Source: Strigamia acuminata (taxonomy: Eukaryota > Arthropoda > Chilopoda > Geophilomorpha > Linotaeniidae). From it: a DNA stretch of 64,000 nt. Positions 31,110 to 41,810 of the stretch are shown here, one piece after another (positions within the stretch are counted from its first letter, which is position 1; the number at the start of each line of letters is the position of its first letter). Location: NCBI GenBank assembly GCA_949358305.1, contig OX442314.1, forward strand, positions 54,383,369-54,447,368, written 5' to 3'. The position numbers and the translations under genes are program-made. Under the pieces are notes generated by a model. The model saw nothing but the letters and a program-made list of their open reading frames with translations, had not been told where the DNA came from and ran no database searches.

Positions 31110-31640
31110 TCACTTCTGAATTTCACTTTCGAAGATTGGGCTCAGCCAGCAATCGAACATCGCAGCAAGACTACACGAAGTTTCTTACATTGGACTCGTG
31201 AATTAAAGGTTTCAATCTGCAGTGCGTGATCTGGTTTTCTCCTTGGATATTTTCAAGTCACCTAAATCAAATAAGAATTAGTTACCGGTATTTGAACTCT
31301 GCAATTAGTAATTTTTGAATCTTAAATTTTGCACTGATATTACCACGAAGGATGAGGAATTGCGGTCGGACATAGACAATGAACAGCAGCGACGCCGACG
31401 TTAATTCTCTTAGGAATTTTCCTCAAGATACCATGGCCTGCTAACCATCAAAAAAGGTGCCTGATTTTCCAGTAAGTAAATTTCCGTGGAAAATAACTCA
31501 TAAAAACGAATCAAATGACTGAATCTATATTTTTCTGTTAACAACGGCTTTTCAATTATCTGTGGTGGCTCATACCCACCAATTCCAGTTGCGTGCTCGC
31601 AACACCGGCGTTCTACATGTTACCCATGCCTGACTACGTA
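31110..31640. other. Noncoding part of duplicated block, copy 1
   Basis: No gene. 31405-31640 matches 43949-44191 closely and ends at the Tc1 insertion site. Confidence 0.5.
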
Positions 31641-31699
31641 CAACCCAGTTGCAAAAATATACAATCACTACATCTTTTCAAATAAAGTGCTTTTTCTTT

Positions 31700-31995
31700 C
31701 GTTGAATGGGAAAAAATTATCGGCAAAAAGGTTTCTGATACCACAACACGACAACGACACAGAGGCCTGGGTTATGGTTTTTACCATGCAAAAGAAAAAC
31801 CTCTCCTTACAAAGTTGCACATTACTAAGCGAAGAAAATGGGCTAATGAGCACAAGGATTGGACAATAGATGAATGGAACAACATCATTTGGAGTGATGA
31901 ATCCAGATTTAGTGTTTGTTACGGTTAGGCCTCTGAGTCGTCGTCGTGTTGTGGCATCAGAAACCTTTTTGCCGATATTTTTTTCCCATTCAACG
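31700..31995. repeat. Second, internal inverted repeat within the Tc1 element
   Basis: 31700-31768 and 31927-31995 are inverted copies of about 69 bp with around six mismatches (outer GTTGAATGGGAAAAAA, inner AGAGGCCT). They flank about 158 bp of transposase coding. An inverted internal duplication of the subterminal region would explain it. Confidence 0.8.
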
Positions 31996-32268
31996 GTAAT
32001 TTAAGGTGTAGTGGCATGTCTTTTTCCTTTTAGCACTTGATTTAATGCTTTATCATCCCTTTTACTAGTAATTTTTGGTCTTCCAAGTGGTTTTGAAGTG
32101 GTTTTGACTGCGTAAAGCAACAACCAAAGCTGAGTTGTGTAGTGTTTTAGACGACGAATGGAACAAGATTACACCTGAGCAATGTTCTAAACTTGTATTA
32201 TCCATGCCTGACCGTATGAAAGCTGTTTGTAAAGCTAAAGGAGGAAATACAAAGTACTGATTGTATAT
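31790..32268 (+). pseudogene. Tc1 transposase scraps inside the element
   Basis: First piece: KPLLTKLHITKRRKWANEH, WTIDEWNNIIWSDESRFS (first catalytic Asp), then a stop at the inverted repeat. Second piece, 32130-32268: LDDEWNKITPEQCSKLVLSM, PDRMKAVCKAKGGNTKY and stop, the normal C-terminus of Tc1 transposases. The middle of the catalytic domain is deleted. Confidence 0.8.
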
Positions 32269-32712
32269 TTTTGAAACTCGAATGAGCTGATTGGATTATT
32301 TTGAAATGTAGTACAGTTACAAAAATAAAGATAACTTTTGATGTGTTTTGAATATTGTTAAAAACCTTTTTTCCACTGAAAGAGGAGAGTTTAATTAACC
32401 TAGTTTAGTTGGTTTCAGATAATTTTTCTATTTCATAACTTACACCGTGATTGAAAGAAAAAGCACTTTATTTGAAAAGATGGAGTGATTGTATATTTTT
32501 GCAACTGGGTTGTATTACCATTGGAGAACTTCCCCATATTGCATACCCTGAAGTCCTTATTCTATCCCGTGCCCAGGAAGATCGGAACTTTCAAATTAGT
32601 ATTGGCGAAATATGGCATATCTGCGATTGGCTGCATCCATTTTGTGAGTACCTCAAACGTCCTGGCTATCATGCTCATCCACAAGCGATCAGGGTCTAGT
32701 AAACCGCTTTGT

Positions 32713-32868
32713 TTGCTGAGTATCCTCTGCTTGCTGAATACGCTTTGCTAGCTGAGTAGGCTTTGCTTGCTGAGTAGGCTTTGCTTGCTGAGTAGGCTTT
32801 GCTTGCTGAGTAGGCTTTGCTTGCTGAGTAGGTTTTGCTTGCTGAGTACGCTTTGCTTGCTGAGTAGA
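32713..32868 (+). repeat. 18-bp tandem repeat, unit GCTTTGCTTGCTGAGTAG
   Basis: About eight units with a few substitutions. Because 18 is a multiple of three, long ORFs appear on both strands (LLSRLC and QSLLSK units), but these are by-products. Copy 2 has only about three units (44360-44435), so the number has changed since duplication. Confidence 0.85.
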
Positions 32869-32982
32869 TTTAATTGTGCCATTGCGATGTCTCGTCTCTG
32901 TCGTTCACAAGTTCCTTGCCCGCACCCGCCTATGAATGGTGCAGTAGTTGTAAAAATATGATAAAATTTGGCGGCACGGGTA

Positions 32983-33009
32983 CCCATCCCATCCCATCCC
33001 ATCCCATCC
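32983..33009 (+). repeat. (CCCAT)n microsatellite
   Basis: About five tandem CCCAT units. Confidence 0.85.
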
Positions 33010-33300
33010 TTTTCCAACCCACCTAACTAAACCCCGATCACAGTTCTCTGGAGCTGATTTTTTTATCCTCTTACCAAAAAACTTAGTCTTTGCCTTTACC
33101 TTTATTCGTTATAGTGTGATCAATTTAAATTAAAAATCTTTTGTTTGCGATTTCAGCGTCAAGTTATCGGACGATGGAACGCAGACGCTCAGTAAGAGTC
33201 CCGACGGGAAAATAAGATCGAGAAAAGAAACTCATCTCGTATTCGTTATCTGATCCTACCAAAGCAAACAAAATTACGACTGTGTGAAAAAAATTTACTA

Positions 33301-33424
33301 TGTAGGCTTTGCTTGCTGAGTAGACTTAATTGTGCCATTGCGATGTCTCGTCTCTGTCGTTCACAAGGTCCTTGCCCGCACCCGCCTATGGATGGTGACA
33401 GTGATATCGCCCAAGCACCGTAAT
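33301..33424 (+). repeat. Partial repeat of 32840-32945
   Basis: Starts with one 18-bp unit and repeats the following unique sequence (GATGTCTCGTCTCTGTCGTT and CGCACCCGCCTATG). Its end, GGTGACAGTGATATCGCCCA, matches copy 2 (44502-44535) better than the first occurrence does. So copy 1 was internally duplicated or interrupted by 32950-33300. Confidence 0.6.
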
Positions 33425-33464
33425 CTCTTGTAAACTTATAATGTTGTTCTGCCTACGGTACTCA

Positions 33465-33625
33465 CATTATGCCGATGTAAAATTAAAAGTCCTCACATTA
33501 TGGCTGTTTAATGTTAAAAGTCCTCACATTATGGCTGTTTAATGTTAAAAGTCCTCACATTATGGCTGTTTAAAGTTAAAAGTCCTTACATTATGCTTGT
33601 GTAACATTAAAAGTCCTCATCTTAT
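33465..33625 (+). repeat. 31-bp minisatellite
   Basis: Four to five imperfect units starting TTAAAAGTCCTCACATTATG with a short variable end (GCTGTTTAATG). The units touch without spacers, so this is an ordinary tandem repeat. Confidence 0.85.
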
Positions 33626-33779
33626 ACCAGTGAATCAATTCATGTTTTCACATAGTGACTGTATTATTGCTGGTTTTTATTTAGCTGGCGGGTTTTAGTT
33701 TTGTTCTCACATTAAATGAAAATGAAAATATTATTGCTAAACATTTTTGTTTTTATTTGTAGGTTTTACTTAGTTATCA

Positions 33780-33970
33780 ACAAGACATAATTAAGTGGCC
33801 CTCTGTTGATGAGCGCAGGCAATTTGTTGCTAGAATGGATGACCTTGGTAGTGGTTTGCCAAAATGTGTTGGTTTTTTGGATGGGACACATTCCTTTAGC
33901 TGAGGCTCCTTTGGATGATCCAGAATCCTATTATAATAGAAAAAGCAGATGTGTGAGCTTGAAAAACATG
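33780..33970 (+). pseudogene. PIF/Harbinger transposase fragment
   Basis: Frame one gives IIKWPSVDERRQFVARMDD then LPKCVGFLDGTH; after a frame change near 33890, IPLAEAPLDDPESYYNRKSR. This is the DDE_Tnp_4 nuclease signature (WPS..ER, cVG.xDGTH, YYNRK). Only about 60 residues survive. Confidence 0.75.
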
Positions 33971-34333
33971 GGAGACACAGTTAAAATGTTCGGTAAGATT
34001 GGACATGCAACCGCCATCTTTTATTACTATAAAAACAAGTGAACAACTGTACAGAGGCTATTTGGCGCTCGATCAACAATACAAATCAATGATCTAATAC
34101 ATTGATTTATTCTTCACAAACTATAAGAATAAACTGACAATGTTAATGGATAAACTTAACACGTTGTCGAGAGTAACGCGCATCAGCTGTTTCAAAACAA
34201 CACCAGCAAACACCATTGAAAAGCATCTCTCAACTCAAAAAACATTCGTGAAAGGACCGATAAGTGGGAGAAAACGACGTGGAAGGACGAATAGATTGGA
34301 TTCGACGGACTGCCAAGTCAAGGATAAGCACCA
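33971..34333. other. Junction upstream of element B ORF3
   Basis: No gene recognised. This region should hold the end of pol if element B were complete; it shows only a short basic stretch (SGRKRRGRTNR) that may or may not be the pol tail. Confidence 0.3.
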
Positions 34334-36832
34334 ATGGCTTCAGGAGGCCGAGAACGCAGAGAGTTAAGCAAAATTCGTACGCGCAGACGACGATCACCGG
34401 CTCAAAAAATCATAGATGAGGTTGACTTTATGATGGAGAGACCTGGGACGCTATTCCTGATCACATCAAAACGCCGATAAATATCTTGCGTGGAAAAATC
34501 CCAGTAGTGTGGCGCACCATTTTCGAGTTACATGGATGTACTGCTTGGGATGCCCGGAAGTGCCTGTCGGCAGCAGCCCAGAAACGGTGGAGGACAACGG
34601 AACCGCTGAAGAGAAAGGCGAAGAAGAAGTTTCGAAAGTGGTTGGCGAAGTTATCCGCCATAATTGATACCCCGGCGCCGATTTGGAACTTATTACTGGG
34701 GGAGGATTTCCCAATGACTTGGGGGGAGGATCAAGATTACGAAATGTACTTCGCCCCGGGTACGAACAAGAAAGAATTTTTAAAAGAAGTGATTGCTAAA
34801 CTCCGCAAGGGGATGAATGAGATGGCGGAGAAATTCTTGAGGGAACAGGCAGAATTCCAGATCGCCAAGGCAGAAGGGAAGGTGACGGATTTTATGCAAA
34901 GACCAGAATACCAGTGCAAGACGCAGTACCAAATGCACCAGCTACACATGGCTGGTGTACTTGGAGCATCGGGCGGAGCAAAAGTCAACAAGGACAGTCC
35001 ACCTAAGATTGAACAGCCAAAGCAAAAGAAACGCCCACGAGACCGGAAAAACCGGAGAACAGACCGAGTGGTTACGGAGGTCCGGTTAACGCACTCCGGC
35101 AAGAGCCGTCTTTTAATAAAGATTAAGGGCTCCGATGACCCCGACGCACCCATATTCGCAAGACTCCCGGTGGAGGACCCCTGGCCAGATGAGTTCCTTG
35201 TTATCGATGAAACCGAGTCGTCGTCTGAAGAAGAAAGGGGGGAAGTCCCAAGCGACTGGTCACCAAGGAAGTCAGAAAAGTCAAGTTACGAGCGACGACA
35301 AGATTCCCCGCAGCTTCCGCCAACACCAACACCCCGGATGTCGTCACCAGAGGACCAGTTGTTAAGCTACGCTGCAAAATCACAGTCGCCTAAAGTGACG
35401 AGTACGCACGCGCCACGGGAAGAGTGAATGGCGGACGAAACGCCACATCGTCCAAGATCGCGAAGGGAGAACCATAGCCAAGCATCAAGAAGAAGCAGTC
35501 GACGCGAATCAGGCGAAAGAGAAGCGAAGGATCAACAAAGAGGCAGTAGAAGCCGCTCGCAATACCGAAAGAGGGTGGAACGTCCTCCCCAAAGTTACCG
35601 TCGACGTGCATCTTCGACACGCAGACAACGAGATGATTCGCCAAGACTCGAGGAACAAGAAATTTTCGGTACGGCAAGAGACCCTCACACGCTGCCGAAC
35701 CAAGCATTTCTCCCGACGATCAATCACTCCATCCCGCTGCCCGAGGTGGCTTTGCTGCCTTATTCAAACAATATGTCGATGCAACCTGCTGAGGGGTATG
35801 ACGATCATTATTATAGATTATGGGACGACTGCCTAAAAGATCCAATGGCCCGGGAGCGTCTAATTGGATCACTATCAGGCCGCACAGCTAAATGAGGCGA
35901 CCAATGACCTTCGCCGCCGAGCCCGAGAATTCCAACAACGGCCGTTGTCTGAACAAGACGAGAGATGGTTGCAACGCTTCCAAAAGATGTTCATTCCAAT
36001 TTGGCAGCGCTTATTCTTTCCGGGAGTGTTTCTGCCCGATGAGGAAGCTTTCGTCGCGGTCAGTTTATTGTGGCTCACTCCGTTAGGCATTCCAGTGCAA
36101 CTGATCGAAAACTGGCGTTCAGTTATGTACGATCCAGTGCTGCTAAAGAGCAACCTTGTTCGCCAGACGCTATTTAATGGAGAAACGGCTGACCAATGTG
36201 CCTCTCGACTAAGGGGGGAGTGGGACCAAAGAAGACTGGAGATTGAGGTTCAGAAGGAGTCAAACACTTTCGGAAGCCAAGTGACACCATCGTGGAGACC
36301 GGCGGGGGCCCAGGCATGGTCAGTGCCACCACGGGCAGCGGTTGTGGCGTCCACGTCGATTCCTACAGGGCGCCCATTCATGACCTATGTTCCAGCCGCC
36401 AATTCAACTTTCACGTATTATCAAGCCGCAACCAATTTGACGGACGAAGCAGCACCAGCGAAAAGTGTGGTTGACCCTCGAAAGAATACGGAGTACGGAC
36501 GTATAAGGCATTATTACCCCGAGTTAAGATTCTCGACAGCCACCAGAGCGCTTCTGAAGAACAGTTCTGCCCTTTGCAAGGAAGTTTTCAAATGGCTTGA
36601 GCGTGCAGTTCGAGACCGTCATCGTGCCGAGCAGCACAAGCGATTAATCGCCATTCGCAAAATGCCCAGTGACAGTCGCGCTCGCTTTGAGATGGCGTAT
36701 GACAATACGCTTCCGCTGACCAGAGATGTGCGTCAGGTGTGGCTGCATCTGAACGTGGGGATGGCCTCAGGGCCAACGAGTGGCCTTCCACGAATTTCGA
36801 TTTCGGAGGAGGAAACCCCAACCAAGAAATAG
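34334..36832 (+). pseudogene. ORF3 of Gypsy element B, intron-less, decayed
   Basis: ATG at 34334. The first 29 codons end IIDE and join directly to VDF at 34421, the point where the intron lies in element C (exon 2 starts VDP). A frame change near 34440 follows, then an open region 34443-35424 with the TQYQMHQLHMAGVLGAS motif shared with A. An in-frame TGA at 35425 precedes an Arg/Ser-rich region (SRRENHSQASRRSSRRES, GSRSRSQYRKR). A +1 frame change near 35870 leads to the C-terminal domain with TRDVRQVWLHLNVGMASGP, ending at 36832. Same two-domain layout as element A. Unknown function; no membrane span. Confidence 0.72.
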
Positions 36833-36884
36833 AGTCAGTGCTGGTAGAAGAAAAAATTAGGTGAAGTCAGAGTTTGACTTTGTC

Positions 36885-36898
36885 TAAAAGAAGGGAAG
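36885..36898 (+). other. Polypurine tract of element B
   Basis: TAAAAGAAGGGAAG directly before the LTR start, at the place equivalent to 7238-7251 in element A. Confidence 0.7.
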
Positions 36899-38082
36899 TG
36901 CGGTGGCCGATGGTCACCGAGGTGAATTTTATTTTATCATTTCGATTTATAGGGATTTAAACCGTGTCGTGTATTTTAATAAACAAATAAATATATTTGT
37001 TTGTGGATTAAGAGCCAAGGATAATTTTAGTGAAATAAACTAAAATTATGGAAAAAACATTTATTTTGAAGAAAGAAAGCTTTATATTTTTGAAGTAATA
37101 AAAAATATAAAAAGCTTGAGTTTAGCCAGACAAGAACTTCCTGTTTTTATGGAGTTGCAAAGATAAGGAAAGTTTAGTTTTTGTGCCTCGTTGCTAGGGC
37201 GACAGGCCGGGAGGAAAAGTGGGTGGCAGGAAGCATTTCCTGTCACCAAGCAAAAAACGCTCACTTTTCCTCAGTCTGAAATATATTTTTGAAGTGAAAA
37301 CACCACTAAAACTTGGCAAAAAACTGGATACACTATTTGCAGAGTTTGGTGTTAATTTAGACTCAATTTTCTTGTAGCACGTACAAGCGTGCTATGGGAT
37401 TTCGTCTTGCGGAGAAAATATACCATTTCACCGTGGGAGATCATCTGGCCGTCGCCACGTACGACGGATAGATTTCTTTCTTGCTATCGTGAGAATACGA
37501 TAGCGAGATATTTGTGAGCATTTGAAGAAGTAGATTGGATTCCAGTCCAATCCACAGTGAGTAGCTGAAATCCGGAATTTGAGCCGGTATTTAAGAGAAA
37601 GAATACGGATTTTGAGCCGTGAGCAGTCGAGGATCGTCGCGATTTCGTTCCGAGTGTGAACGAAACATCAACGTCGCCGTAGAGAAGACAACAACGACGA
37701 CGCCATTTTGCCCTCGCAACGACAAGCCATTGTTGCGACGAGGAGCGACGAAGGAGAAGATTTTCATTTATTATTATTTCTCTCTTGTGAATTAATGTTT
37801 TATTTAACTTTTAGTTTTATTTTGACATGTATTCTCTTAGAATAAACGAAGCTAGTTTATTTAACCTATAAATAATAGTTTTTATTAGGATTTTAGAGAA
37901 AAGATTGATTGATTTTCTTGTAAAAGGAAATCACTCAATTTGGGATTTTTTGAGATAAGAATAGTTATAGAATTAATTTAAGGGTTTTAGAAGAGTTAGA
38001 TATAAGTCCAAATTGTGGCATTCAAATAGTAATTTTGGGTTTTATTAGGTTAATTTAATAAAAAAGATCCAGGATCACTACA
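36899..38082 (+). repeat. 3' LTR of Gypsy element B
   Basis: Starts TGCGGTGGCC after the polypurine tract. The end is put at GATCACTACA (38082) by the TG...CA rule; there is no second copy to confirm it. It contains AATAAA (37840), a GACGCCATTTTG motif (37699-37710) and a run of perfect small hairpins: 37375-37394 (TAGCACG/CGTGCTA), 37449-37467 (CCGTCG/CGACGG), 37483-37504 (GCTATCGT/ACGATAGC), 37533-37552 (GATTGGA/TCCAATC). The hairpin sequences are unlike those of A, but their density is similar. Confidence 0.65.
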
Positions 38083-38194
38083 CCCTGTGATATAGATTAG
38101 TAAGTATAATTTCATAAATTTATTATATATTTATATTTATATTTATATATATATATAGAAGTGTGTCGAAATAACTTGAATTCAACGCTTGACA
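38083..38194. other. Short flank
   Basis: A-plus-T-rich (TATATTTA runs) between the element B LTR and the 12-bp repeat. Nothing else seen. Confidence 0.4.
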
Positions 38195-38241
38195 TGGAGC
38201 TGGACATGGAGCTGGACATGGAGCTGGACATGGAGCTGGAA
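38193..38241 (+). repeat. 12-bp tandem repeat, unit GACATGGAGCTG
   Basis: Four perfect units. The surrounding ORF (38161-38361) would encode Asp-Met-Glu-Leu repeats then an acidic Pro/Glu/Ser stretch. I see no reason to call it a gene. Confidence 0.85.
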
Positions 38242-38242
38242 C

Positions 38243-38715
38243 CGTTGTCTGAACCGGAGTCGGAGTCGGAACCGCTTCCGGTAACAGTACCTAGACGCCG
38301 CATGAAATGGGAGGCGGAGGAAGGAGGCGGCGTCGTATCGTGGCGTAAAAAATTATGGTGATAGGAGGAGGAGATTAGGCAGGACATTGGTGAAAATGTT
38401 CATCTAGGTAAATATACCGATGGCCAACTATGCAATAAATTTGGCAGTTTAAAAAAAGATTCTACTCGTTCAGATTCTAGTTGCGAGCACTGCTTGCAAC
38501 AGCGTGTTATTTTTGAGAAAATTCAGCTTGTTTATTGAATTTTCGCCTGCATTGATTAGCTTAATTTGCAATTAAGTTAATCAATCCATTATATCAGCTA
38601 GTTTAGAGTTAGTTATTTTAGAGAGTTTAATCACGTATAAGTCCCGTCGTGGCATCAGTGTTTTTTGGAGCTTTGGTGTAATTTTAATTTTAGATTAAAG
38701 TCCAGGATCACTATA
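38243..38715. other. Hairpin-rich noncoding stretch, possibly LTR-derived
   Basis: Contains AAAATTCA/TGAATTTT and GATTAGCTTAATT/AATTAAGTTAATC inverted repeats. It ends with GTCCAGGATCACTATA, resembling the end of the element B LTR (GATCCAGGATCACTACA). It may be a decayed solo LTR of the same family. No gene. Confidence 0.35.
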
Positions 38716-39896
38716 GTGTGTGTAAGCTTATCCAAGTATAAATGTTTTTGTATGACATGAGTGTTGTATTTATTTTGTATTTATCCGGTTATCTTTCCAA
38801 TGTGGATTTGTTCTGCTTTGTTTTTACGCAAATCTGTATGTTATTTTGGACACATGAGTCACTATTGTAAACTCGTGTGTCTTGTTTCATATCATTGGAC
38901 CAAGAAGATCAATAGAAGGCATGCCATAGTAAAATAAACATGACTGGTATTTTTGCAAAGTCACTACACATGGATTTTATTTCATTTACTCATTAAATCT
39001 GGTCAATTTCCACAACAAGCACGACGCCATTGACCCAATCTTGCAAAATCGTATAACAGAAATAATGCTATATGCATGTCAAATCGCGCGTATGAGCCGC
39101 GCGACTCCTATACGCATTAGGAATTAGGATACAGTTTGTATATAACATCAATGCCTGTAATTTACCTGATGTAAATCTTAACCCCAAACCAGACATCTAA
39201 TTCTATGGATTGGATGTCCTATCTGATTAGTAATAAAGAACACCAGTTTACATTTACCACAGAGTCATTTTAAGTTAATTTGCCTACTTGGTTAGCTCAT
39301 CCCCCAGCCACATAGCAATATCTTAAAGCGCGAAACGATTGCTTGTATCAAATGGGCAAACGTTATATGGCTCAACATCAGGAGCTGAAGTCGAGCTTTA
39401 CGAAAGAGGTCGCCGACCTCAAAGAGAGACTGAAGGTTAGGGTTGGGATGTGCTGGCTGTGCCACAACCAACACAACCCAGACGTCCAGCCCACACATCC
39501 CGACTCCGGCGGGCCCGTACGACATCTGCAGACGCTGAGAAGGCCAGGCGCCTGTTGCGCACTGACGTCGGCACGTTCGAGGGCTTCTGCCAGGCATTTT
39601 TTTTCTCTCTCTCTATTTTTTATTTTATTATTTATATCATTTTCATTTCTTCTCCAGCATCATTCTCAGTCATTTTTCACTCGTTTTATCTAGTTTCTTG
39701 TCGTTTTTTGAATTTTTCTGTATTTATTTTTATATTACATGAAAACAATTTAACTTTTAATTTAATTTTCTTTATTTGTTCTGCCTTGTAGAGTGAAGAC
39801 TCAAAAAAGAGGAAATCTAGTCGACAGGTAGTGGAATTTTATGTAAATGACTATGAAATGTTCAAATTTGGTGTAATGTGGTTGATTAATTACAAT

Positions 39897-40930
39897 TGAA
39901 CCGTACGGAAGTGGTCACAAAAATGGAGAGAAGATCATAATGTTGATCCCCGAGTTGGGAGCGGGAGACCAAGGAAAACAGATGAGCAGGAGGTTGAAGC
40001 TATAGTCACCCATTTGCTGACGTCATCAGTGGCGTTTTTAATCCCGATGGTAAGAATTTTAGTTTTAAATTTTGAAAATAAAATTTATTCAGTAATTTTT
40101 TTCTTAGAATTTGTATGCGGCAGCTGTCATGGTTTGCATCGCGATGCTACTTTTAATCATTGCGTGTTGGTATCTAGTAGGAGCACCACCATCACGAGCT
40201 CCATCTCGTTCACCTCCGAATCCTCCTCCTCCCCCACCAACAGCAGCTAAAGAGGCAATACTATTAAAGAGTGAAACGTACAGAAAGCGTCATCGAAAAC
40301 GCCCAATCCATTTGATGGGTCACAGGCCATTAAGGCACACCTCCAACTGGCAGCGACTTCAAGAACTATCCCCAATGCCTGCGAGAGCATGGTTTGCATG
40401 GACGAGTTGCTGCGCAGAGGGACTTGCTCACTGCTAACCATCGGGCTCTGAGGGTACAATTTTGTGAGCTTAATCTGCTCCGAGATTGGAACAATGTTGT
40501 TTTTGCAGATGAGTGCCGGGTTAGCGTTGGAGGAAGTGGGCAAGTCTACGTGTGCCAGCCAACTGGCGATAGGTTTGATCCAGCCAAAAGTGAAATTTTC
40601 TTAAATCATGAAATATTCGAATAAATCATTAATTTTAAATCTACTTAACATTTAATTCCAGAAAAGCAGTGGTCGGTTTAGGGTTAATGTTTGGGCCTGG
40701 CTGTCTCAAGAAAGACTTGGGCTGTTCAAACACTTGGCTGGGACTTACTGCCCAGTGCTGAAAGAAGATTTGGTGCCCAGCATTGGGTCTTTCAGCACGA
40801 CAGAGCACCCCCACACACAGCCCAAAACACCCGACAATGGATGGCCCAAAACATGGGCCAAAATATTGAAATTTTGGAATTGCCAGCTAGAGGTGCGGAT
40901 TTGAAGCCCATTGAAAACATCTGGGCAATT
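39897..40930 (+). pseudogene. Tc1/mariner transposase remnant, copy 2
   Basis: Begins with the helix-turn-helix region (TVRKWSQKWREDHNVDPR, GSGRPRKTDEQEVEAI, 39897-40022) that binds element ends in this family. After a segment carrying the small membrane ORF come the same catalytic pieces as copy 1 (WNNVVFADECRVSVGG, FQHDRAPPHTAQNTRQW, ELPARGADLKPIENIWAI). The first catalytic region reads ADE instead of SDE. Frames shift at least twice. Confidence 0.8.
40108..40278 (+). pseudogene. Small ORF with one membrane span and proline-rich tail, copy 2
   Basis: Same as 29273-29464: splice acceptor-like TTTTTTTCTTAG, hydrophobic helix with MVCIAMLLLIIACWYLVG, then a Pro/Ser tail (SRAPSRSPPNPPPPPP). 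The membrane helix is nearly unchanged between copies. Function unknown. Confidence 0.35.
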
Positions 40931-41029
40931 TAAAGTCCAACCTGCAGAAGAGAGTAAATTAGCTACAAATATAAATGAATTCCTACGCAAAAATTTACAA
41001 GTTTATAAGACTACGGTAGAAAATAGGCC

Positions 41030-41810
41030 ACCAACTTTGGTTGGAAGCTGGAGAAGTTGCTGAAAAAGAGTTTTGGGTTTTGGGTTTGGCATGGGATTGC
41101 ATAAACGATAAGTTTGTGTTCCGAAGAACTCGAAAAGCTGTAACTGATTTGACCAAACGACGAGTGCTGAGTGAAATGGCCAGCATTTTTGACCTGCTTG
41201 GATTCTTACATCCATTTGTGATTAGAGCCAAGATCCTGATGCAAGATTTGTGGATTCAGAGATCGCCCTGAGATAAGCCGTTATGTTAAGAGCATCACAG
41301 AGTGGTCTCAATGACTTGAAGAGCTTAGCAAAATTGAACAAGTCAAGCTACCACGATGGTTGGGTACTTTCAGCGACATGAAAGCGGTTTCTTTGCACCG
41401 GTTTGTTGAGGCTTCACCAAAAGCTTATTGCACCGCTATCTATTTGCAATTGCAGAGAACAACAGATTCTGCATTGGTTCAGGTGTGATCTGCCAAGAGT
41501 CGGATTGTGGCGTTGATGAATATAACCTTACCAAGACTCCAAATGATAGCTGCTGTGATTGGAGCACGTTTCCTGCAGTATGTTTGCGAAGTTTTTAACT
41601 TGGATAAGCAGTCTTGCGTTTACTGAACAGATTCTGAAATTGTTCTTAGTTGGGAAGACGTTTGTGGCGAACCGCGTCAGGGAAATTCAGCAGTTAGCTC
41701 CAGCAGGATTTTGGTGTCATGTTTCTGGAATTCAAAACCCGGCACAGATTGCGGGACACGAGGATTATCGCTTCTTAAGCTCGGCGCATAATCTCGCTGG
41801 TGGGAGGGAT
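41030..41810 (+). pseudogene. BEL/Pao pol remnant, copy 2
   Basis: As copy 1, but it extends further to the end of RNase H: NRVREIQQLAPAGFWCHVSG and QNPAQIAGHEDYRFL (about 41665-41780). That matches the region of the intact BEL reading NRVKEIGETVNTSCWRHCPG then ENPADLLTRG. Stops and frame changes throughout. Confidence 0.72.

Larger units (their letters stand above)
31641..32512 (+). mobile_element. Tc1/mariner-type element with 60-bp inverted ends and TA target
   Basis: Left end 31641-31700 and right end 32453-32512 are inverted repeats of 60 bp with one mismatch, starting CAACCCAGTTGCAAAAATAT. TA flanks both sides (31639-31640 and 32513-32514). The corresponding place in copy 2 (44190-44191) has a single TA and none of this sequence: a preserved empty site. 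The interior (872 bp total) retains only scraps of transposase, so this copy cannot move itself. Confidence 0.92.
26731..33424 (+). repeat. Composite duplicated block, copy 1
   Basis: Collinear with 38716-44535 through at least six matching stretches. They start at the phrase TTATCCAAG near 26740/38728. The others are the ORF region 27300-27590/39280-39580, the small membrane ORF and Tc1 piece 29220-30140/40045-40990, BEL pieces 30180-30785/41030-41635, 31405-31640/43949-44191 and 32513-32940/44190-44510. Copy-specific insertions and deletions lie between them, including 27595-29215 here. The order of unrelated transposon fragments is the same in both copies, so the block was duplicated as a unit after it was assembled. 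Confidence 0.8.

Noticed and set aside
32748-33017. Leu-Ser-Lys repeat protein on the minus strand
   Set aside because: By-product of the 18-bp tandem repeat; unit number differs between block copies and the ORF is not preserved.
33465-33625. CRISPR-like array
   Set aside because: The 31-bp units are contiguous without distinct spacers, and everything else in the window is eukaryotic; it is a minisatellite.
38161-38361. Gene encoding Asp-Met-Glu-Leu repeats
   Set aside because: The ORF is produced by four 12-bp repeats and an acidic low-complexity stretch; no conserved flanks, and the opposite strand is equally open.
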